Source of the DNA: Mucilaginibacter sp. OK283
GTDB lineage: Bacteria; Bacteroidota; Bacteroidia; Sphingobacteriales; Sphingobacteriaceae
Length of the DNA stretch: 64,000 bases
Direction: 5' to 3'
Assembly (NCBI RefSeq): GCF_900110415.1
Contig: NZ_FODR01000001.1
Location: forward strand, 806,001-870,000
A model generated the notes under the pieces. The model was not told the origin of the DNA, ran no database searches, and saw only the letters and a list, made by a program, of their open reading frames with translations. The translations under genes and the position numbers were made by a program. This document shows positions 16,937-26,753 of this stretch, in pieces. Within the stretch, counting starts at the first letter, position 1. Each line of letters opens with the position of its first letter.

Positions 16937-17338
16937 ATGACAAAAAAAAATAAAATCATTTATTGGGTTGCCACTATCTGGCTTGCATTAGGTATGGTAT
17001 CAACCGCGGCAGTACAATTGCTTAAAATGAAAGAGGGGCAGGGCGGGGTTGATAGCATCATACACCTGGGTTACCCCGTCTATTTTTTAACCATAATAGG
17101 TGTTTGGAAATTTTTAGGGGTTATAGCGGTGCTGATACCTAAATTTACTTTGCTGAAAGAATGGGCTTACGCCGGATTTTTCTTTGTGACATCGGGGGCG
17201 GCATTTTCGCATATTGCGTCAGGCCATCCGGCTATTGAGATATTTCCGTCATTATTATTGTTAATCCTGACCGTAGTGTCGTGGTATTTCAGGCCTGCCG
17301 ATAGAAGATCAATTCAGTTAACCAATAAAAACGAATAG
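16937..17338 (+). CDS. DoxX family membrane protein
   Basis: A 133-residue membrane protein with four predicted helices (about residues 7-25, 45-65, 75-95, 100-120). The DoxX-like signature includes the first helix with WLALGMVSTAAVQLLKM and WKFLGVIAVLIPKF. These proteins often accompany redox or organic-compound stress genes; its function is not established. Its stop is one base before the next ATG. Confidence 0.85.
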   Translation: MTKKNKIIYWVATIWLALGMVSTAAVQLLKMKEGQGGVDSIIHLGYPVYFLTIIGVWKFLGVIAVLIPKFTLLKEWAYAGFFFVTSGAAFSHIASGHPAIEIFPSLLLLILTVVSWYFRPADRRSIQLTNKNE

Positions 17339-17339
17339 C

Positions 17340-17897
17340 ATGAATCTAAATTTGTCGCCAGAACATCGCGAAGATCTACTCAAAGTATTGGAAGCCCGCT
17401 TTGAGAAAAACAAGAGCCGCCATAGCAGTGTTGAATGGATTAATGTACAAGCAAAGCTGGAAGCGGATACAAAAAAATTATGGTCGCTTAACGAAATGGA
17501 AAAAACCGGCGGCGAACCGGATATTGTTGCTTATGATAAAAGCACAAACGAGTACATTTTTTTCGATTGCTCGGCCGAAAGTCCCAAAGGTCGCAGAAGC
17601 CTTTGTTATGACCGTGAAGCGCATGAGGCAAGAAAAGAATTTAAACCGGAAAATAACGCCGTTGATATGGCGGCTGCCATGGGTATTGAGCTTTTAACAG
17701 AAGAGCAATACCGGGAACTGCAAAAGCTTGGGAAGTTTGATTTGAAAACATCGAGCTGGGTAAAAACACCTGCCGGTATCAGGAAACTTGGCGGGGCTGT
17801 TTTTTGCGATCGCCGTTATGATACCGTATTCCTTTATCACAACGGGGCCGAATCCTATTATGCTGCCAGGGGTTTCCGTGGCTGGCTAAAAGTGTAA
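17340..17897 (+). CDS. DUF4256 domain protein
   Basis: A 185-residue cytoplasmic protein covering the whole DUF4256 family length. Recognisable conserved blocks are LEARFEKNKSRHSSVEW, GGEPDIV, FFDCSAESPKGRRSLCYDREA and SYYAARGFRGWLKV at the very end. Function unknown. Fourth gene of the ArsR operon, separated by a single base from the DoxX gene. Confidence 0.88.
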   Translation: MNLNLSPEHREDLLKVLEARFEKNKSRHSSVEWINVQAKLEADTKKLWSLNEMEKTGGEPDIVAYDKSTNEYIFFDCSAESPKGRRSLCYDREAHEARKEFKPENNAVDMAAAMGIELLTEEQYRELQKLGKFDLKTSSWVKTPAGIRKLGGAVFCDRRYDTVFLYHNGAESYYAARGFRGWLKV

Positions 17898-17930
17898 ATT
17901 TGTGCAAGCGATAAATTTAAACCCGAGAAT

Positions 17931-18512
17931 ATGATAAATCCTAAGGTTGATTTTTATTTTAACAAAGCCCAAAAGTGGCAACAGGAACTGGAACAACTGA
18001 GAATGATTGTTCTTGACTGTGGCCTTACCGAAGAATTAAAGTGGGGCGTTCCTTGCTACACCTTTCATAAAAGCAACATTGTTTTAATACATGTATTTAA
18101 AGAATATTGCGCGGTTTTGTTTTTTAAAGGCGCGTTGTTAAATGATGCCAATGGTATTTTAATACAACAAACAGAAAATGTACAGGCGGCGCGCCAGGTG
18201 CGCTTTACCAACGTAACGGAGATAGTTGAAATAGCCTCCATCCTGAAAACCTATATTTATGAAGCTATTGAAGTAGAAAAAGCAGGTTTGAAAGTGGAGT
18301 TTAAAAAAACTGCAGAATTTACAATTTCTGAAGAGTTTCAACATAAATTGGATGGGATGCCGACCCTGAAAACTGCTTTTGATGCATTAACCCCCGGACG
18401 GCAAAGGGCATACATGCTGCATTTTTCGGCCCCCAAACAAGCCAAAACCCGGCAGGAAAGGGTTGAAAAATGCATACCGCAAATTCTTAACGGAAAAGGC
18501 TTAAATGATTAA
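17931..18512 (+). CDS. YdeI/OmpD-associated family protein (DUF1801 fold)
   Basis: A 193-residue cytoplasmic protein. The N-terminal DUF1801 part includes EELKWGVPCYTF and HVFKEYCAVLFFKGA; the C-terminal part has the YdeI motif LTPGRQRAYMLHFSAPKQAKTRQERVEKCIPQI, split here only by my reading of domain borders. YdeI proteins in other bacteria have been linked to resistance to cationic peptides, but this is family knowledge, not evidence of function here. Last gene of the ArsR operon, followed by a terminator. Confidence 0.85.
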   Translation: MINPKVDFYFNKAQKWQQELEQLRMIVLDCGLTEELKWGVPCYTFHKSNIVLIHVFKEYCAVLFFKGALLNDANGILIQQTENVQAARQVRFTNVTEIVEIASILKTYIYEAIEVEKAGLKVEFKKTAEFTISEEFQHKLDGMPTLKTAFDALTPGRQRAYMLHFSAPKQAKTRQERVEKCIPQILNGKGLND

Positions 18513-18533
18513 TCTTGATAACAGATAACCAAT

Positions 18534-18575
18534 CTTTAAAGGTCATCACTGCATCATGCTGGCCTTTGAAGTTTT
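18534..18575 (+). terminator. Terminator of the ArsR operon
   Basis: CTTTAAAGGTCA (18534-18545) pairs with TGGCCTTTGAAG (18560-18571) over 12 bases including two G-U pairs, followed by TTTT. Confidence 0.65.
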
Positions 18576-18954
18576 AAAAATGGGATTGGGAAATTAAATT
18601 CTATATACTTACCTGGTGCCATGCGTTAAATGCACCTTTTTACGGGCAGCTATAATCAACCGCCTGAAACGAGACTATAACCATTATATACTACCCAATT
18701 TGTTTTAGGCATACCATTTAAGGCCCGCACATGGGCAGTTTTTTTTGCCTGGCTTACTTGCTATCGTACCCGTCGCCATTGCAATTTTAAAATATTCTGA
18801 ACTGGCCAATATCACTTCGCGGCCAAATTTTTTAACGGGTTTATACCTGTTATTTTGAAACTAAAACCTGTTTTGCTCAAAACATAACCTTGACTGCTCA
18901 TTATGCGTTAAAGACCAATAAGTTAAATAAACACGCTAATTAATTGGCTTATAC
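18576..18954. other. Leader region of the chemotaxis operon, no gene seen
   Basis: About 380 AT-rich bases. A weak GC hairpin with a long T-run lies at about 18724-18748 (GCCCGCACATGGGC then eight T). No convincing promoter box or open frame. The chemotaxis operon promoter must lie here. Confidence 0.4.
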
Positions 18955-19266
18955 ATGGAAAATGTTTCTTTCGAAAATACTTTAATAAGCAACACCGGTA
19001 TACAGGTACTGATTAGCGGCAGCCTGGAGATCAGGGATGCTGCCGAAATAAAAAATGAGCTTTTGTTGCTCCTTACCAATCATGGCCACGTTGAGTTACT
19101 TTTTAAAAATATCGAAAAAATAGACCTCACAGCTTTACAACTGCTCATGGCCTTATCGCGAAGTGCATCAGACCAGGGCAAAAAAGTTGACTATATTTTT
19201 GAGCCAACGGCATACATCAGCGAAGTGTTAAATAATTCGGGGTTTAATAAATTCATATCTGTTTAA
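18955..19266 (+). CDS. STAS domain protein heading the chemotaxis operon
   Basis: A 103-residue anti-sigma-factor-antagonist-like protein. The region that carries the phosphorylatable DSxG in SpoIIAA-type proteins reads EKIDLTALQLLMAL, so a Thr occupies the usual Ser position. No kinase or anti-sigma gene of the RsbW type is adjacent. Its stop overlaps the start of the CheY-like gene (TAATG), so it is expressed in step with the chemotaxis proteins. The role in signalling is inferred from position only. Confidence 0.85.
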   Translation: MENVSFENTLISNTGIQVLISGSLEIRDAAEIKNELLLLLTNHGHVELLFKNIEKIDLTALQLLMALSRSASDQGKKVDYIFEPTAYISEVLNNSGFNKFISV

Positions 19267-19640
19267 TGAACGGTGCAAGCAAAACAGTGTTATTGGTTGA
19301 TGACTCTGAAATGGTGATAAGGTTGATAAGCTCCATGCTTAAAAAAGCAGGCTACCAGGTTTTAACCGGTTGCGATGGCGAAGATGCTTTAATTCAATTT
19401 GATAAAAAAAATATCGACCTGGTGATTACCGATCTTAACATGCCCAATAAAGATGGCCTGCAACTGATTAACGAGATAAGAAACATGCAGTATTACCGCT
19501 TTTTACCTGTTGTGCTATTTGTTTCGGATAGTACCATCAGTATACGCGATTACATCAAAACTTCTGGCGCAACTGTGTTATTGAACAAAGATGCTATCAA
19601 AGAAAAATTGGTTTCCACGGTTAAAAAAATGATAGGATAA
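19266..19640 (+). CDS. CheY-like single-domain response regulator
   Basis: A 124-residue receiver domain with acidic pocket residues Asp12-Asp13 (VDDSE), phospho-acceptor Asp56 (VITDLNMP), the switch Ser region (LFVSDS) and the conserved Lys (LLNKDAI). No output domain. It most likely is the diffusible output of the CheA kinase encoded next. Coupled on both sides: TAATG with the STAS gene and with cheA. Confidence 0.9.
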   Translation: MNGASKTVLLVDDSEMVIRLISSMLKKAGYQVLTGCDGEDALIQFDKKNIDLVITDLNMPNKDGLQLINEIRNMQYYRFLPVVLFVSDSTISIRDYIKTSGATVLLNKDAIKEKLVSTVKKMIG

Positions 19641-21643
19641 TGGACCAATACCAACAAAACTTTAGCGACGATGCCATGGAGGTGATAGCCGATATGGAAA
19701 AGAGCCTGCTTTTAATGGAAACCAGTCCGGACGATCCTGCGCTGATACAGCAGGTTTTTAGGGCCATGCATACCTTAAAGGGCAATAGCTCGATGTTTGG
19801 CTTTAAGGTAATTACAGAATTTACTCACCACCTTGAATCAATATACGAACACGTACGTAGCGGGCAGAAAAAAATCACTAAAGAAATTATTGATGTTACC
19901 CTCGATTCGCTTGACCACTTAACTTACCTGGCAAAAAACCAGGGCGAATTGGATATTCAGCATCAAAAAACACACGATAGCCTTACTGCAAGAGTAGTGA
20001 AAATTTTGAAGGATATTTTGGCCGGAGTAAACATAGAAAGCAACCCGCTTGGCCCGGTTGCCCAAGCAGCAGCATATGAAAATAACGGGTTAAAAAATTA
20101 TCACATCATTTTTGCGCCCGATAAAGAGATATTTTACAATGGCACTAATCCTGTTTACCTGTTAGAGGAATTGCAAACACTTGGTAACTGTACAGTTATT
20201 CCAAATATCGACGACATCCCTTCGTTGCAGGATATCGAGCCAACATATTGTTACACCTCCTGGGATATTTACCTTGCTACCGGCGTTGATATCGATACCA
20301 TCAGGGAGGTGTTTGTTTTTGTTGAAGGCCGGTGCAAGCTCGAAATTAATTTAATGCCCCAGCCCGAAGAGGCCATGCTGCAGCAAAATGAGAGCGCCGG
20401 CTATCCCGAAGAAGCTAAAGATGTTGTGCCGCAGGTTTCAAAAACGGCAGCTGCAGAACCAGTCAAAAAAAACGTGATATCGAGCATCAGGGTGCCATCC
20501 GAAAGATTAGACAGCCTCATGAGCCTTGTAAGCGAGTTAATGACCTTACAGGCCAAGCTTGGCACACTTACCGACCAAAACCCGCAATCGGAGTTATTGG
20601 CAGTTACCGAAAACCTCGAGAAAATATCAACCAGGCTTCGGGACAACGCATTTAGTATGTGCCTTGTGCCTATTAAAAATATGCTCAACCCGTTTAACCG
20701 CCTGGTTAGGGACCTGGCTAACGAGTTGAATAAAGAAATAGATTTTGTTACCGAAGGCACCGATACCGAACTGGATAAAAATATCATGGAGGGCCTGGCC
20801 GACCCAATCATGCACCTCCTCAGAAACAGCATCGATCATGGCATCGAATACCCGGATGACAGGGTTAAGGCTGGCAAAAAAAGGCATGGCAAAATTTTAT
20901 TCAAGGCCTTTTGCGCCGGGGTTAATGTTTACATCGAAATTCAGGATGACGGAAAAGGCATCGACCCGCAAAAAATAAGGGATAAGGCCATACAAAAAGG
21001 AATTATTGGCAAAGATGAAGTACTGAGCGAAAAAGAAATATTCAACCTTATTTTCCTCCCCGGTTTTTCAACTGCAGAACAGGTAAGTGAAATTTCGGGC
21101 CGGGGTGTGGGTATGGATGTTGTAAAACGCAGGATTGAAGATATCAGGGGGCAGATTAAAATAACTTCTCAGCCAAATACCGGCACAACCATTACTATAA
21201 AATTACCAATCACGGTATCTATTATTGATGGCCTGCTGGTAAAAATTAACGATGTTTCATTTGTTATTCCGCTGGCGGCCGTCGATCGTTGTTTTGAAGC
21301 GCCTGCCGTGCAGCAACTAAACCGCTTCAACAACCTCATCATACTTGATGGCGAACAAATCCCTTTCATCAGCTTAAGCGAAGAATTTGATGGCAAAGAA
21401 AACCTGTCGGGTTCGCAGGAAATCATATTGGTATACTACGATGAAAAAAGGGTAGCCTTAATTGTCGATAATATCGTTGGGAAATTTCAGGCCGTTTTAA
21501 AGCCGCTTGGGAGATATTTCCAGAACATGGACCACATTTCGGGGGCAACCATATTGGGGGATGGCAAAATTGCTCTTGTATTAGATACCAATAAAGTTGT
21601 TGAAGAATACTTACACCAAAAACGCCTTGCAATATGTCAATAA
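19640..21643 (+). CDS. cheA: Chemotaxis histidine kinase CheA
   Basis: A 667-residue soluble kinase. Order of domains: P1/Hpt with phospho-His44 in AMHTLKGNS (about 1-110); a P2-like domain (about 150-245); dimerisation helices (about 280-345) starting at SSIRVPSERLDSLMSL; ATPase domain (about 345-520) with HLLRNSIDHGIE (N box), DDGKGI and ISGRGVGMDVVK (G boxes); and a C-terminal CheW-like domain. It transfers phosphate from ATP to the CheY-like regulator and CheB under receptor control. cheW starts ten bases before its stop. Confidence 0.95.
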   Translation: MDQYQQNFSDDAMEVIADMEKSLLLMETSPDDPALIQQVFRAMHTLKGNSSMFGFKVITEFTHHLESIYEHVRSGQKKITKEIIDVTLDSLDHLTYLAKNQGELDIQHQKTHDSLTARVVKILKDILAGVNIESNPLGPVAQAAAYENNGLKNYHIIFAPDKEIFYNGTNPVYLLEELQTLGNCTVIPNIDDIPSLQDIEPTYCYTSWDIYLATGVDIDTIREVFVFVEGRCKLEINLMPQPEEAMLQQNESAGYPEEAKDVVPQVSKTAAAEPVKKNVISSIRVPSERLDSLMSLVSELMTLQAKLGTLTDQNPQSELLAVTENLEKISTRLRDNAFSMCLVPIKNMLNPFNRLVRDLANELNKEIDFVTEGTDTELDKNIMEGLADPIMHLLRNSIDHGIEYPDDRVKAGKKRHGKILFKAFCAGVNVYIEIQDDGKGIDPQKIRDKAIQKGIIGKDEVLSEKEIFNLIFLPGFSTAEQVSEISGRGVGMDVVKRRIEDIRGQIKITSQPNTGTTITIKLPITVSIIDGLLVKINDVSFVIPLAAVDRCFEAPAVQQLNRFNNLIILDGEQIPFISLSEEFDGKENLSGSQEIILVYYDEKRVALIVDNIVGKFQAVLKPLGRYFQNMDHISGATILGDGKIALVLDTNKVVEEYLHQKRLAICQ

Positions 21644-22107
21644 AACTGCAAACACAATCTTACTTAACGTTTAAGCTTCAAAACGAGCTTTTTGCTATCA
21701 ATGTGGGCGATGTATTAGAAATTTTAGAAATGAGCCCTATTACTAAAGTGCCCAAATCGCCGGCATTTATGAAAGGGGTAATTAATTTACGAGGCAACAT
21801 TTTGCCCGTAATGGATGCCCGCAACAAGTTTGCCATGCCCGATGCCGAATTTACTATTGATACCTGTATTGTGGTATTAAATATTGATAGCGGAAAAGAA
21901 CCATTACTGGTAGGCGCCATTGTCGATTCGGTACAAAAGGTAATAGATATCCCCGATGAAGACATACAGGTTTCGGCAAGTATGGGCGCTATGTACCGCG
22001 AGGATTTTATAACCGGCATTGGAAAGGTAGAGGACAACTTTGTGATGATATTAAATATCGATAAAGTTTTCTCGGCCGACGATGTGTATGCTATTACTGA
22101 AAGTTAA
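21634..22107 (+). CDS. cheW: Chemotaxis coupling protein CheW
   Basis: A 157-residue CheW domain linking receptors to CheA. Conserved blocks are YLTFKLQNELFAINVGDVLEI (split by the family strand pattern), ITKVPKSPAFMKGVINLRG and the VLPVMDAR-like stretch NILPVMDARNKF. The ATG lies inside the end of cheA, indicating coupled translation. The first receptor gene follows after 15 bases. Confidence 0.95.
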   Translation: MSIKLQTQSYLTFKLQNELFAINVGDVLEILEMSPITKVPKSPAFMKGVINLRGNILPVMDARNKFAMPDAEFTIDTCIVVLNIDSGKEPLLVGAIVDSVQKVIDIPDEDIQVSASMGAMYREDFITGIGKVEDNFVMILNIDKVFSADDVYAITES

Positions 22108-22122
22108 TTTTTAAACGTTTAT

Positions 22123-23682
22123 ATGATATTACAAAACATAAAAGTTTCGGCCAAACTTTACATCCTGGTTGGCGTCCTGTTCCTCACAATTGGGGCAATT
22201 GGTATTAACGGGCAGCTTAATTTAAAAGAAGTAAACGGATCGCTCCAAACTGTATTTGAAGACCGTATTGTGTGCCTTAAACAATTAAAAGCTGTTTCAG
22301 ACATGTACCTTATCAATATTAAAGGTGTTACTCAGCAAATAAATGATGGCAGTATCAATTTTAAAACCGGCAAAAAAAGAATAGCAAAGGCGCAAAAGGA
22401 AATTAAGACTAATTGGGCGGCGTATGTAGCAACCGGCGCTATTCCCGAAGAAAAAAAACTATCGGCACAAACTACAGAGCTGATGGCCAGCACAGATGAA
22501 TCGTTAGAGTCGCTTAAAGTTCTTATGGACAAAGAGGATAAGCCCGCGGTAGCGTCCCTTGCTTTCAGCGATGTTAACCCCAAAATTGATTCTATTCTCA
22601 ATAATGTTAATGCGCTTGTTGATATCCAGGTTTCAGTAGCAAATGACGAATATATAAACGGCCAAAATGTATATTCAACGGCTAAAACCCATGCCTATAT
22701 CGTGATATTTTCGGGCATAACCATTTCGCTATTACTGGCCTTTTTTATCATTAAAAACATCAACAGTATTGTTGCCAAGCTTAAAGACCTGGTTTCATAT
22801 GCCCAGGTAGCTTCAGAAAATATTTCATCGGCCAGTTCGCAAATGAGTTCATCGGCGCAGCAAATGTCTGAGGGCGCTACAGAACAGGCTGCATCTGCCG
22901 AAGAGGTTTCGTCGTCAATGGAGGAAATAGTATCCAGCATACAGCAAAACACCGAAAACGCTTTGCAAACCGAAAAAATAGCCCTAAAGGTTGTTGAAGA
23001 TATTGTTGAAGGCAACAAGGCGGTTAATATTACCGTACAATCCATGAAAGAGATTGCCGAGCGGATTTCAATTATTGGTGATATTGCCCGCCAAACCAAT
23101 CTTTTAGCGTTAAATGCCGCTGTTGAGGCCGCAAGGGCCGGCGATAACGGGCGCGGTTTTGCCGTGGTAGCTGCCGAAGTAAGGAAACTTGCCGAACGCT
23201 GCCAAACTGCAGCCCATGAAATTAACAACCTGTCTAAATCGGGTGTAACTATAGCCGAGAGATCGGGTAAGTTACTCGATTTAATTGTGCCCGAAGTTCA
23301 GAAAACGTGTAAGCTGGTGCAGGAAATTAGCATATCCAGTATGGAGCAAAATACCGGCGCCAATGAAGTTAATAATGCCTTGCAGCAATTAAACCAGGTT
23401 ATACAGCAAAATGCTGCAATTTCTGAAGAGATGGCTGCAAGTTCGGAAGAGCTTTCGGGCCAGGCAGATCAGTTGAAGGATATTGTAAATTTTGACATCG
23501 GAAACGATGTTAAATCCCGGACAGAGATACGACGGGTTCCGGCTGTTAAACCATACCAGAAAACTTTTGCCGGTAGCCATTATCCGGTTAAGAAGAAACC
23601 CGTACCCGAACGTTTTTATAAAGGTATCAACATAGATATGAACGGGAAAGACCCGATAGACGAAAAATATGAGAAATATTAA
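22123..23682 (+). CDS. Methyl-accepting chemotaxis protein lacking HAMP
   Basis: A 519-residue receptor: membrane helix near 11-31, a four-helix-bundle ligand domain (about 32-185), second helix near 190-210, then the signalling bundle with the hairpin tip [18 protein letters not shown]. In contrast to the next gene there is no HAMP domain: the second helix runs on through [17 protein letters not shown] into the methylation helices, a gap of about 37 residues relative to the neighbour. The C-terminus ends DEKYEKY, resembling a CheR/CheB tether. Sixteen bases after cheW. Confidence 0.93.
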   Translation: MILQNIKVSAKLYILVGVLFLTIGAIGINGQLNLKEVNGSLQTVFEDRIVCLKQLKAVSDMYLINIKGVTQQINDGSINFKTGKKRIAKAQKEIKTNWAAYVATGAIPEEKKLSAQTTELMASTDESLESLKVLMDKEDKPAVASLAFSDVNPKIDSILNNVNALVDIQVSVANDEYINGQNVYSTAKTHAYIVIFSGITISLLLAFFIIKNINSIVAKLKDLVSYAQVASENISSASSQMSSSAQQMSEGATEQAASAEEVSSSMEEIVSSIQQNTENALQTEKIALKVVEDIVEGNKAVNITVQSMKEIAERISIIGDIARQTNLLALNAAVEAARAGDNGRGFAVVAAEVRKLAERCQTAAHEINNLSKSGVTIAERSGKLLDLIVPEVQKTCKLVQEISISSMEQNTGANEVNNALQQLNQVIQQNAAISEEMAASSEELSGQADQLKDIVNFDIGNDVKSRTEIRRVPAVKPYQKTFAGSHYPVKKKPVPERFYKGINIDMNGKDPIDEKYEKY

Positions 23683-23706
23683 ACCGAACTTAAACGACCA
23701 GATGTT

Positions 23707-25356
23707 ATGAACAATATTAAAATTTCGACAAAACTATTTGTCATGGTTTTCCTCACTTCATTTACCCTTGTGGCAATAGGTTTATATGGGCTGAACAACT
23801 TAAGCAACGTAAACGGATCGCTGGAAACGGTATTTAAGGACCGCGTAGTATGCCTTAAACAGCTGACTTTAATTGACGAAATGTACGCTATAAATATTGA
23901 AGGCGTTACTCAAAAAATGAAGGACGGCGTTATTGATTTAAAAGCGGGTAAAAGAAAAATCATCAGGGCCCAGGAAGAAATTGATGCCAACTGGAAAGCC
24001 TATACAGCTACCTATGCCACACCTGAAGAAAAAAAACTGTCGGCTCAAACCGAAGAGCTGATGCGCAATTCCGACGAATCGTTGGAGTCGCTCCAGTCGA
24101 TTATAGACAAAGAGGATAAAGTTGCCCTGTCAGCTTTTGCCCAAAATGAGCTATCTCAGAAAATAGACCCCATTATAAGCAATATCAACGCATTGATTGA
24201 CCTACAGGTAGCGGTATCTAAAGAGGAGTATGACAAAGGCCAGGAAATATATTCAGACGCAAAAGTGCACTCTTATATTATTATATTATTTGGCATAGCC
24301 ATTTCACTATCAATATCATTGCTTATTGTATACAGCATCAAAAAGGCCATTTTAAATGCAACAACAGTAGTATCAAAACTTGCCGAAGGAGATTTAACCG
24401 TTGATATTAACGTGGCTAACAATGATGAGATTGGCTTTTTGCTGGAAGATTTAAAAGGCATGATCAATAAGTTTAAAAATGTTATTTCGTACGTAAGCTC
24501 GGCTTCTGATAATATTGTGGCGGCAAGCCAGGAGTTAAGCTCATCGTCGCAGCAAATGTCTGAAGGGGCTACCGAACAGGCTGCCGCTACCGAACAGGTT
24601 TCGTCGTCGATGGAAGAGATGGTGGCAAGCGTACAGCAAAACACCAACAACGCCCATCAAACAGAAAAAATAGCCATTAAGGCCTCGGCCGATGCCCAGG
24701 ATGGCAGTGTTGCTGTTAATGAAGCGGTTAGCTCGATGAAGCTTATTGCCGAGAAAATTACCATTATAAGCGATATAGCGCGGCAAACAAATATACTTGC
24801 CCTTAACGCTGCCGTTGAGGCCGCGCGCGCCGGCGACCAGGGACGGGGCTTTGCCGTTGTTGCAGCCGAGGTAAGGAAACTGGCAGAAAAATCGCAGGTT
24901 GCCGCAACCGAGATTAATGAACTTTCAAAATCGAGCGTTACCATTGCCGAAAAATCGGGCAGGCTCCTGGGCGAAATTGTGCCTAATATTCAGCATACGG
25001 CCAAACTGGTTGAAGAAATTAACGCGTCAAGTTCTGAACAGAACCTGGGCGCGGGCCAAATCAATAGCGCCTTGCAACAACTAAACCAGGTTACCCAGCA
25101 AAATGCCGCTACCTCCGAAGAGATGGCTGCCAGCGCCGAAGAGCTTTCATCCCAGGCCGATCAGCTAAAGGAAATTATTTCATTTTTCAGGTTCGAAAAC
25201 GGCTCAAAATACAAGGCGTCAATTGCCCAGCCTAACTCGTTAACAAGGCCCAGGAGGAATACAGCCAAAGTAAGCCATCTTCCAAAATACAAATCATCCT
25301 CAAACGGGGTTAGCTTGAACATGGATAGCCTTGATGCCGATTATGAAAAGTTTTAA
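23707..25356 (+). CDS. Methyl-accepting chemotaxis protein with HAMP
   Basis: A 549-residue receptor, paralogue of the preceding one with the same four-helix-bundle sensor (shared blocks such as [20 protein letters not shown]). After the second membrane helix comes a HAMP domain (about residues 210-262, [23 protein letters not shown] region), then the methylation helices and the tip [18 protein letters not shown]. The tail [12 protein letters not shown] ends in DYEKF. It follows the first receptor by 24 bases. Confidence 0.95.
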   Translation: MNNIKISTKLFVMVFLTSFTLVAIGLYGLNNLSNVNGSLETVFKDRVVCLKQLTLIDEMYAINIEGVTQKMKDGVIDLKAGKRKIIRAQEEIDANWKAYTATYATPEEKKLSAQTEELMRNSDESLESLQSIIDKEDKVALSAFAQNELSQKIDPIISNINALIDLQVAVSKEEYDKGQEIYSDAKVHSYIIILFGIAISLSISLLIVYSIKKAILNATTVVSKLAEGDLTVDINVANNDEIGFLLEDLKGMINKFKNVISYVSSASDNIVAASQELSSSSQQMSEGATEQAAATEQVSSSMEEMVASVQQNTNNAHQTEKIAIKASADAQDGSVAVNEAVSSMKLIAEKITIISDIARQTNILALNAAVEAARAGDQGRGFAVVAAEVRKLAEKSQVAATEINELSKSSVTIAEKSGRLLGEIVPNIQHTAKLVEEINASSSEQNLGAGQINSALQQLNQVTQQNAATSEEMAASAEELSSQADQLKEIISFFRFENGSKYKASIAQPNSLTRPRRNTAKVSHLPKYKSSSNGVSLNMDSLDADYEKF

Positions 25357-25379
25357 CATGATGTTTTGAGCTGTCCCGT

Positions 25380-26237
25380 ATGGTATATTTTAATATTGAT
25401 AGTTTTGATAATTCCAAAATGACCGACCTGGACTTTAACAGGCTAAGTACATTTATTTATACCAATTATGGAATTAAGTTGCCGCCATCAAAAAAAATAA
25501 TGCTGGAGGGACGTTTGCTTAAACGGCTCAGAACTTTAAATATACCATCATATAAAAAGTATTGCGAGTTTATATTCAGCAACGAAGGCCAGCGTTCTGA
25601 ACTTATTCACATGATTGATGTGGTGACTACCAATAAAACCGATTTTTTCAGGGAATCTGTACACTTTGATTATTTATCAAATAACATATTGCCCGGGGTT
25701 TTTCGCGATTATTCCGCCGCAAAACCTTTTAAGGTATGGAGCGCCGGCTGCTCTACCGGCGAAGAGCCCTATACATTGGCCATGGTTTTAAGCCTGTTTG
25801 CCGAAACACATATGGGTTTTAGCTTTAATGTATGGGGTACCGATATTTCGAGCAGGGTTTTGCAGGCTGCGGCATTAGCGGTATATACCGAAGATAAAGT
25901 GGCCCCCGTGCCAATTGCATTAAAACGCCAGTTCCTGCTTAAAAGCAAGGATGTGCATAACAAAACTGTGCGCATTGTACCCCAGTTACGGGAAAAAGTA
26001 AAGTTTGGCCGTTTAAATTTCATCGACGAAGATTTTGGCCCGATAGCAAATTTCAATGTCATTTTCTGCCGCAATGTTTTGATTTATTTTGACCGGCCAA
26101 CACAGGAAAAAGTTATTCTGAAGCTATGTTCGAAATTAGAGCCGGGAGGGTATTTGTTCCTGGGCCATTCAGAATCCGTGTCGAATATGAATTTACCATT
26201 AACGCAAATACGCCCCAATATTTTTAAAAGGAAATAA
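25380..26237 (+). CDS. cheR: Chemotaxis protein methyltransferase CheR
   Basis: A 285-residue enzyme that methylates glutamates of the receptors using S-adenosylmethionine. Visible features: N-terminal helical domain with FIYTNYGIKLPPSKKIMLEGRL (shortened here), VTTNKTDFFRE, SAM-binding WSAGCSTGEEPYTLAM, and the C-terminal FCRNVLIYFD and LFLGHSES. The inserted beta-subdomain that binds receptor tethers would lie between residues about 160 and 200. Twenty-three bases after the second receptor. Confidence 0.95.
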   Translation: MVYFNIDSFDNSKMTDLDFNRLSTFIYTNYGIKLPPSKKIMLEGRLLKRLRTLNIPSYKKYCEFIFSNEGQRSELIHMIDVVTTNKTDFFRESVHFDYLSNNILPGVFRDYSAAKPFKVWSAGCSTGEEPYTLAMVLSLFAETHMGFSFNVWGTDISSRVLQAAALAVYTEDKVAPVPIALKRQFLLKSKDVHNKTVRIVPQLREKVKFGRLNFIDEDFGPIANFNVIFCRNVLIYFDRPTQEKVILKLCSKLEPGGYLFLGHSESVSNMNLPLTQIRPNIFKRK

Positions 26238-26258
26238 ACGGCCACTATTATTTTTATA

Positions 26259-26741
26259 ATGGATAGATATTATTTATACCCCGGGTCGATTTTTGCGAGC
26301 AGAAAGCCTCACATTGTCGATACTATTTTAGGCTCATGTGTAGCAGTGGCCCTTTGGGACCCGGTATTGGAATTTGGAAGTATTAACCATTATATGCTGC
26401 CGTACTGGAATGGTGAAGGCACACCATCAAATAAGTATGGCGACATTGCCATCCCGGCTATTATTAATAAAATGCTGGCCTTGGGCAGCAATAAAAGTAA
26501 TTTAAGGGCCAAGGTATTCGGAGGTTGCGAAACTGGCGCCCCCAATGGCGTATTCCATATTGGCGAACGCAATATCGGGCTGGCTATTGAGGTGTTAAAA
26601 AAGGAGCAAATACCGGTTTTAAGCCATAATGTTGGAGGATACCGTGGGCGGAAGGTTTTATTTTACTCGGAAAGTGGTAAGGTAATGATCAAATATATTA
26701 AACAAAACTTTCCTGATCAGCAAATAGATACCAAGGGCTAA
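26259..26741 (+). CDS. cheD: Chemoreceptor glutamine deamidase CheD
   Basis: A 160-residue deamidase converting specific receptor glutamines to glutamates. Catalytic Cys27 in GSCVAVALWDP and His44 in SINHYMLP are present, along with KVFGGCETG and NVGGYRGRKVLF. No CheC or CheX phosphatase partner is encoded in the window. Followed after 12 bases by cheB. Confidence 0.94.
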   Translation: MDRYYLYPGSIFASRKPHIVDTILGSCVAVALWDPVLEFGSINHYMLPYWNGEGTPSNKYGDIAIPAIINKMLALGSNKSNLRAKVFGGCETGAPNGVFHIGERNIGLAIEVLKKEQIPVLSHNVGGYRGRKVLFYSESGKVMIKYIKQNFPDQQIDTKG

Positions 26742-26753
26742 TACCTCACCCGT

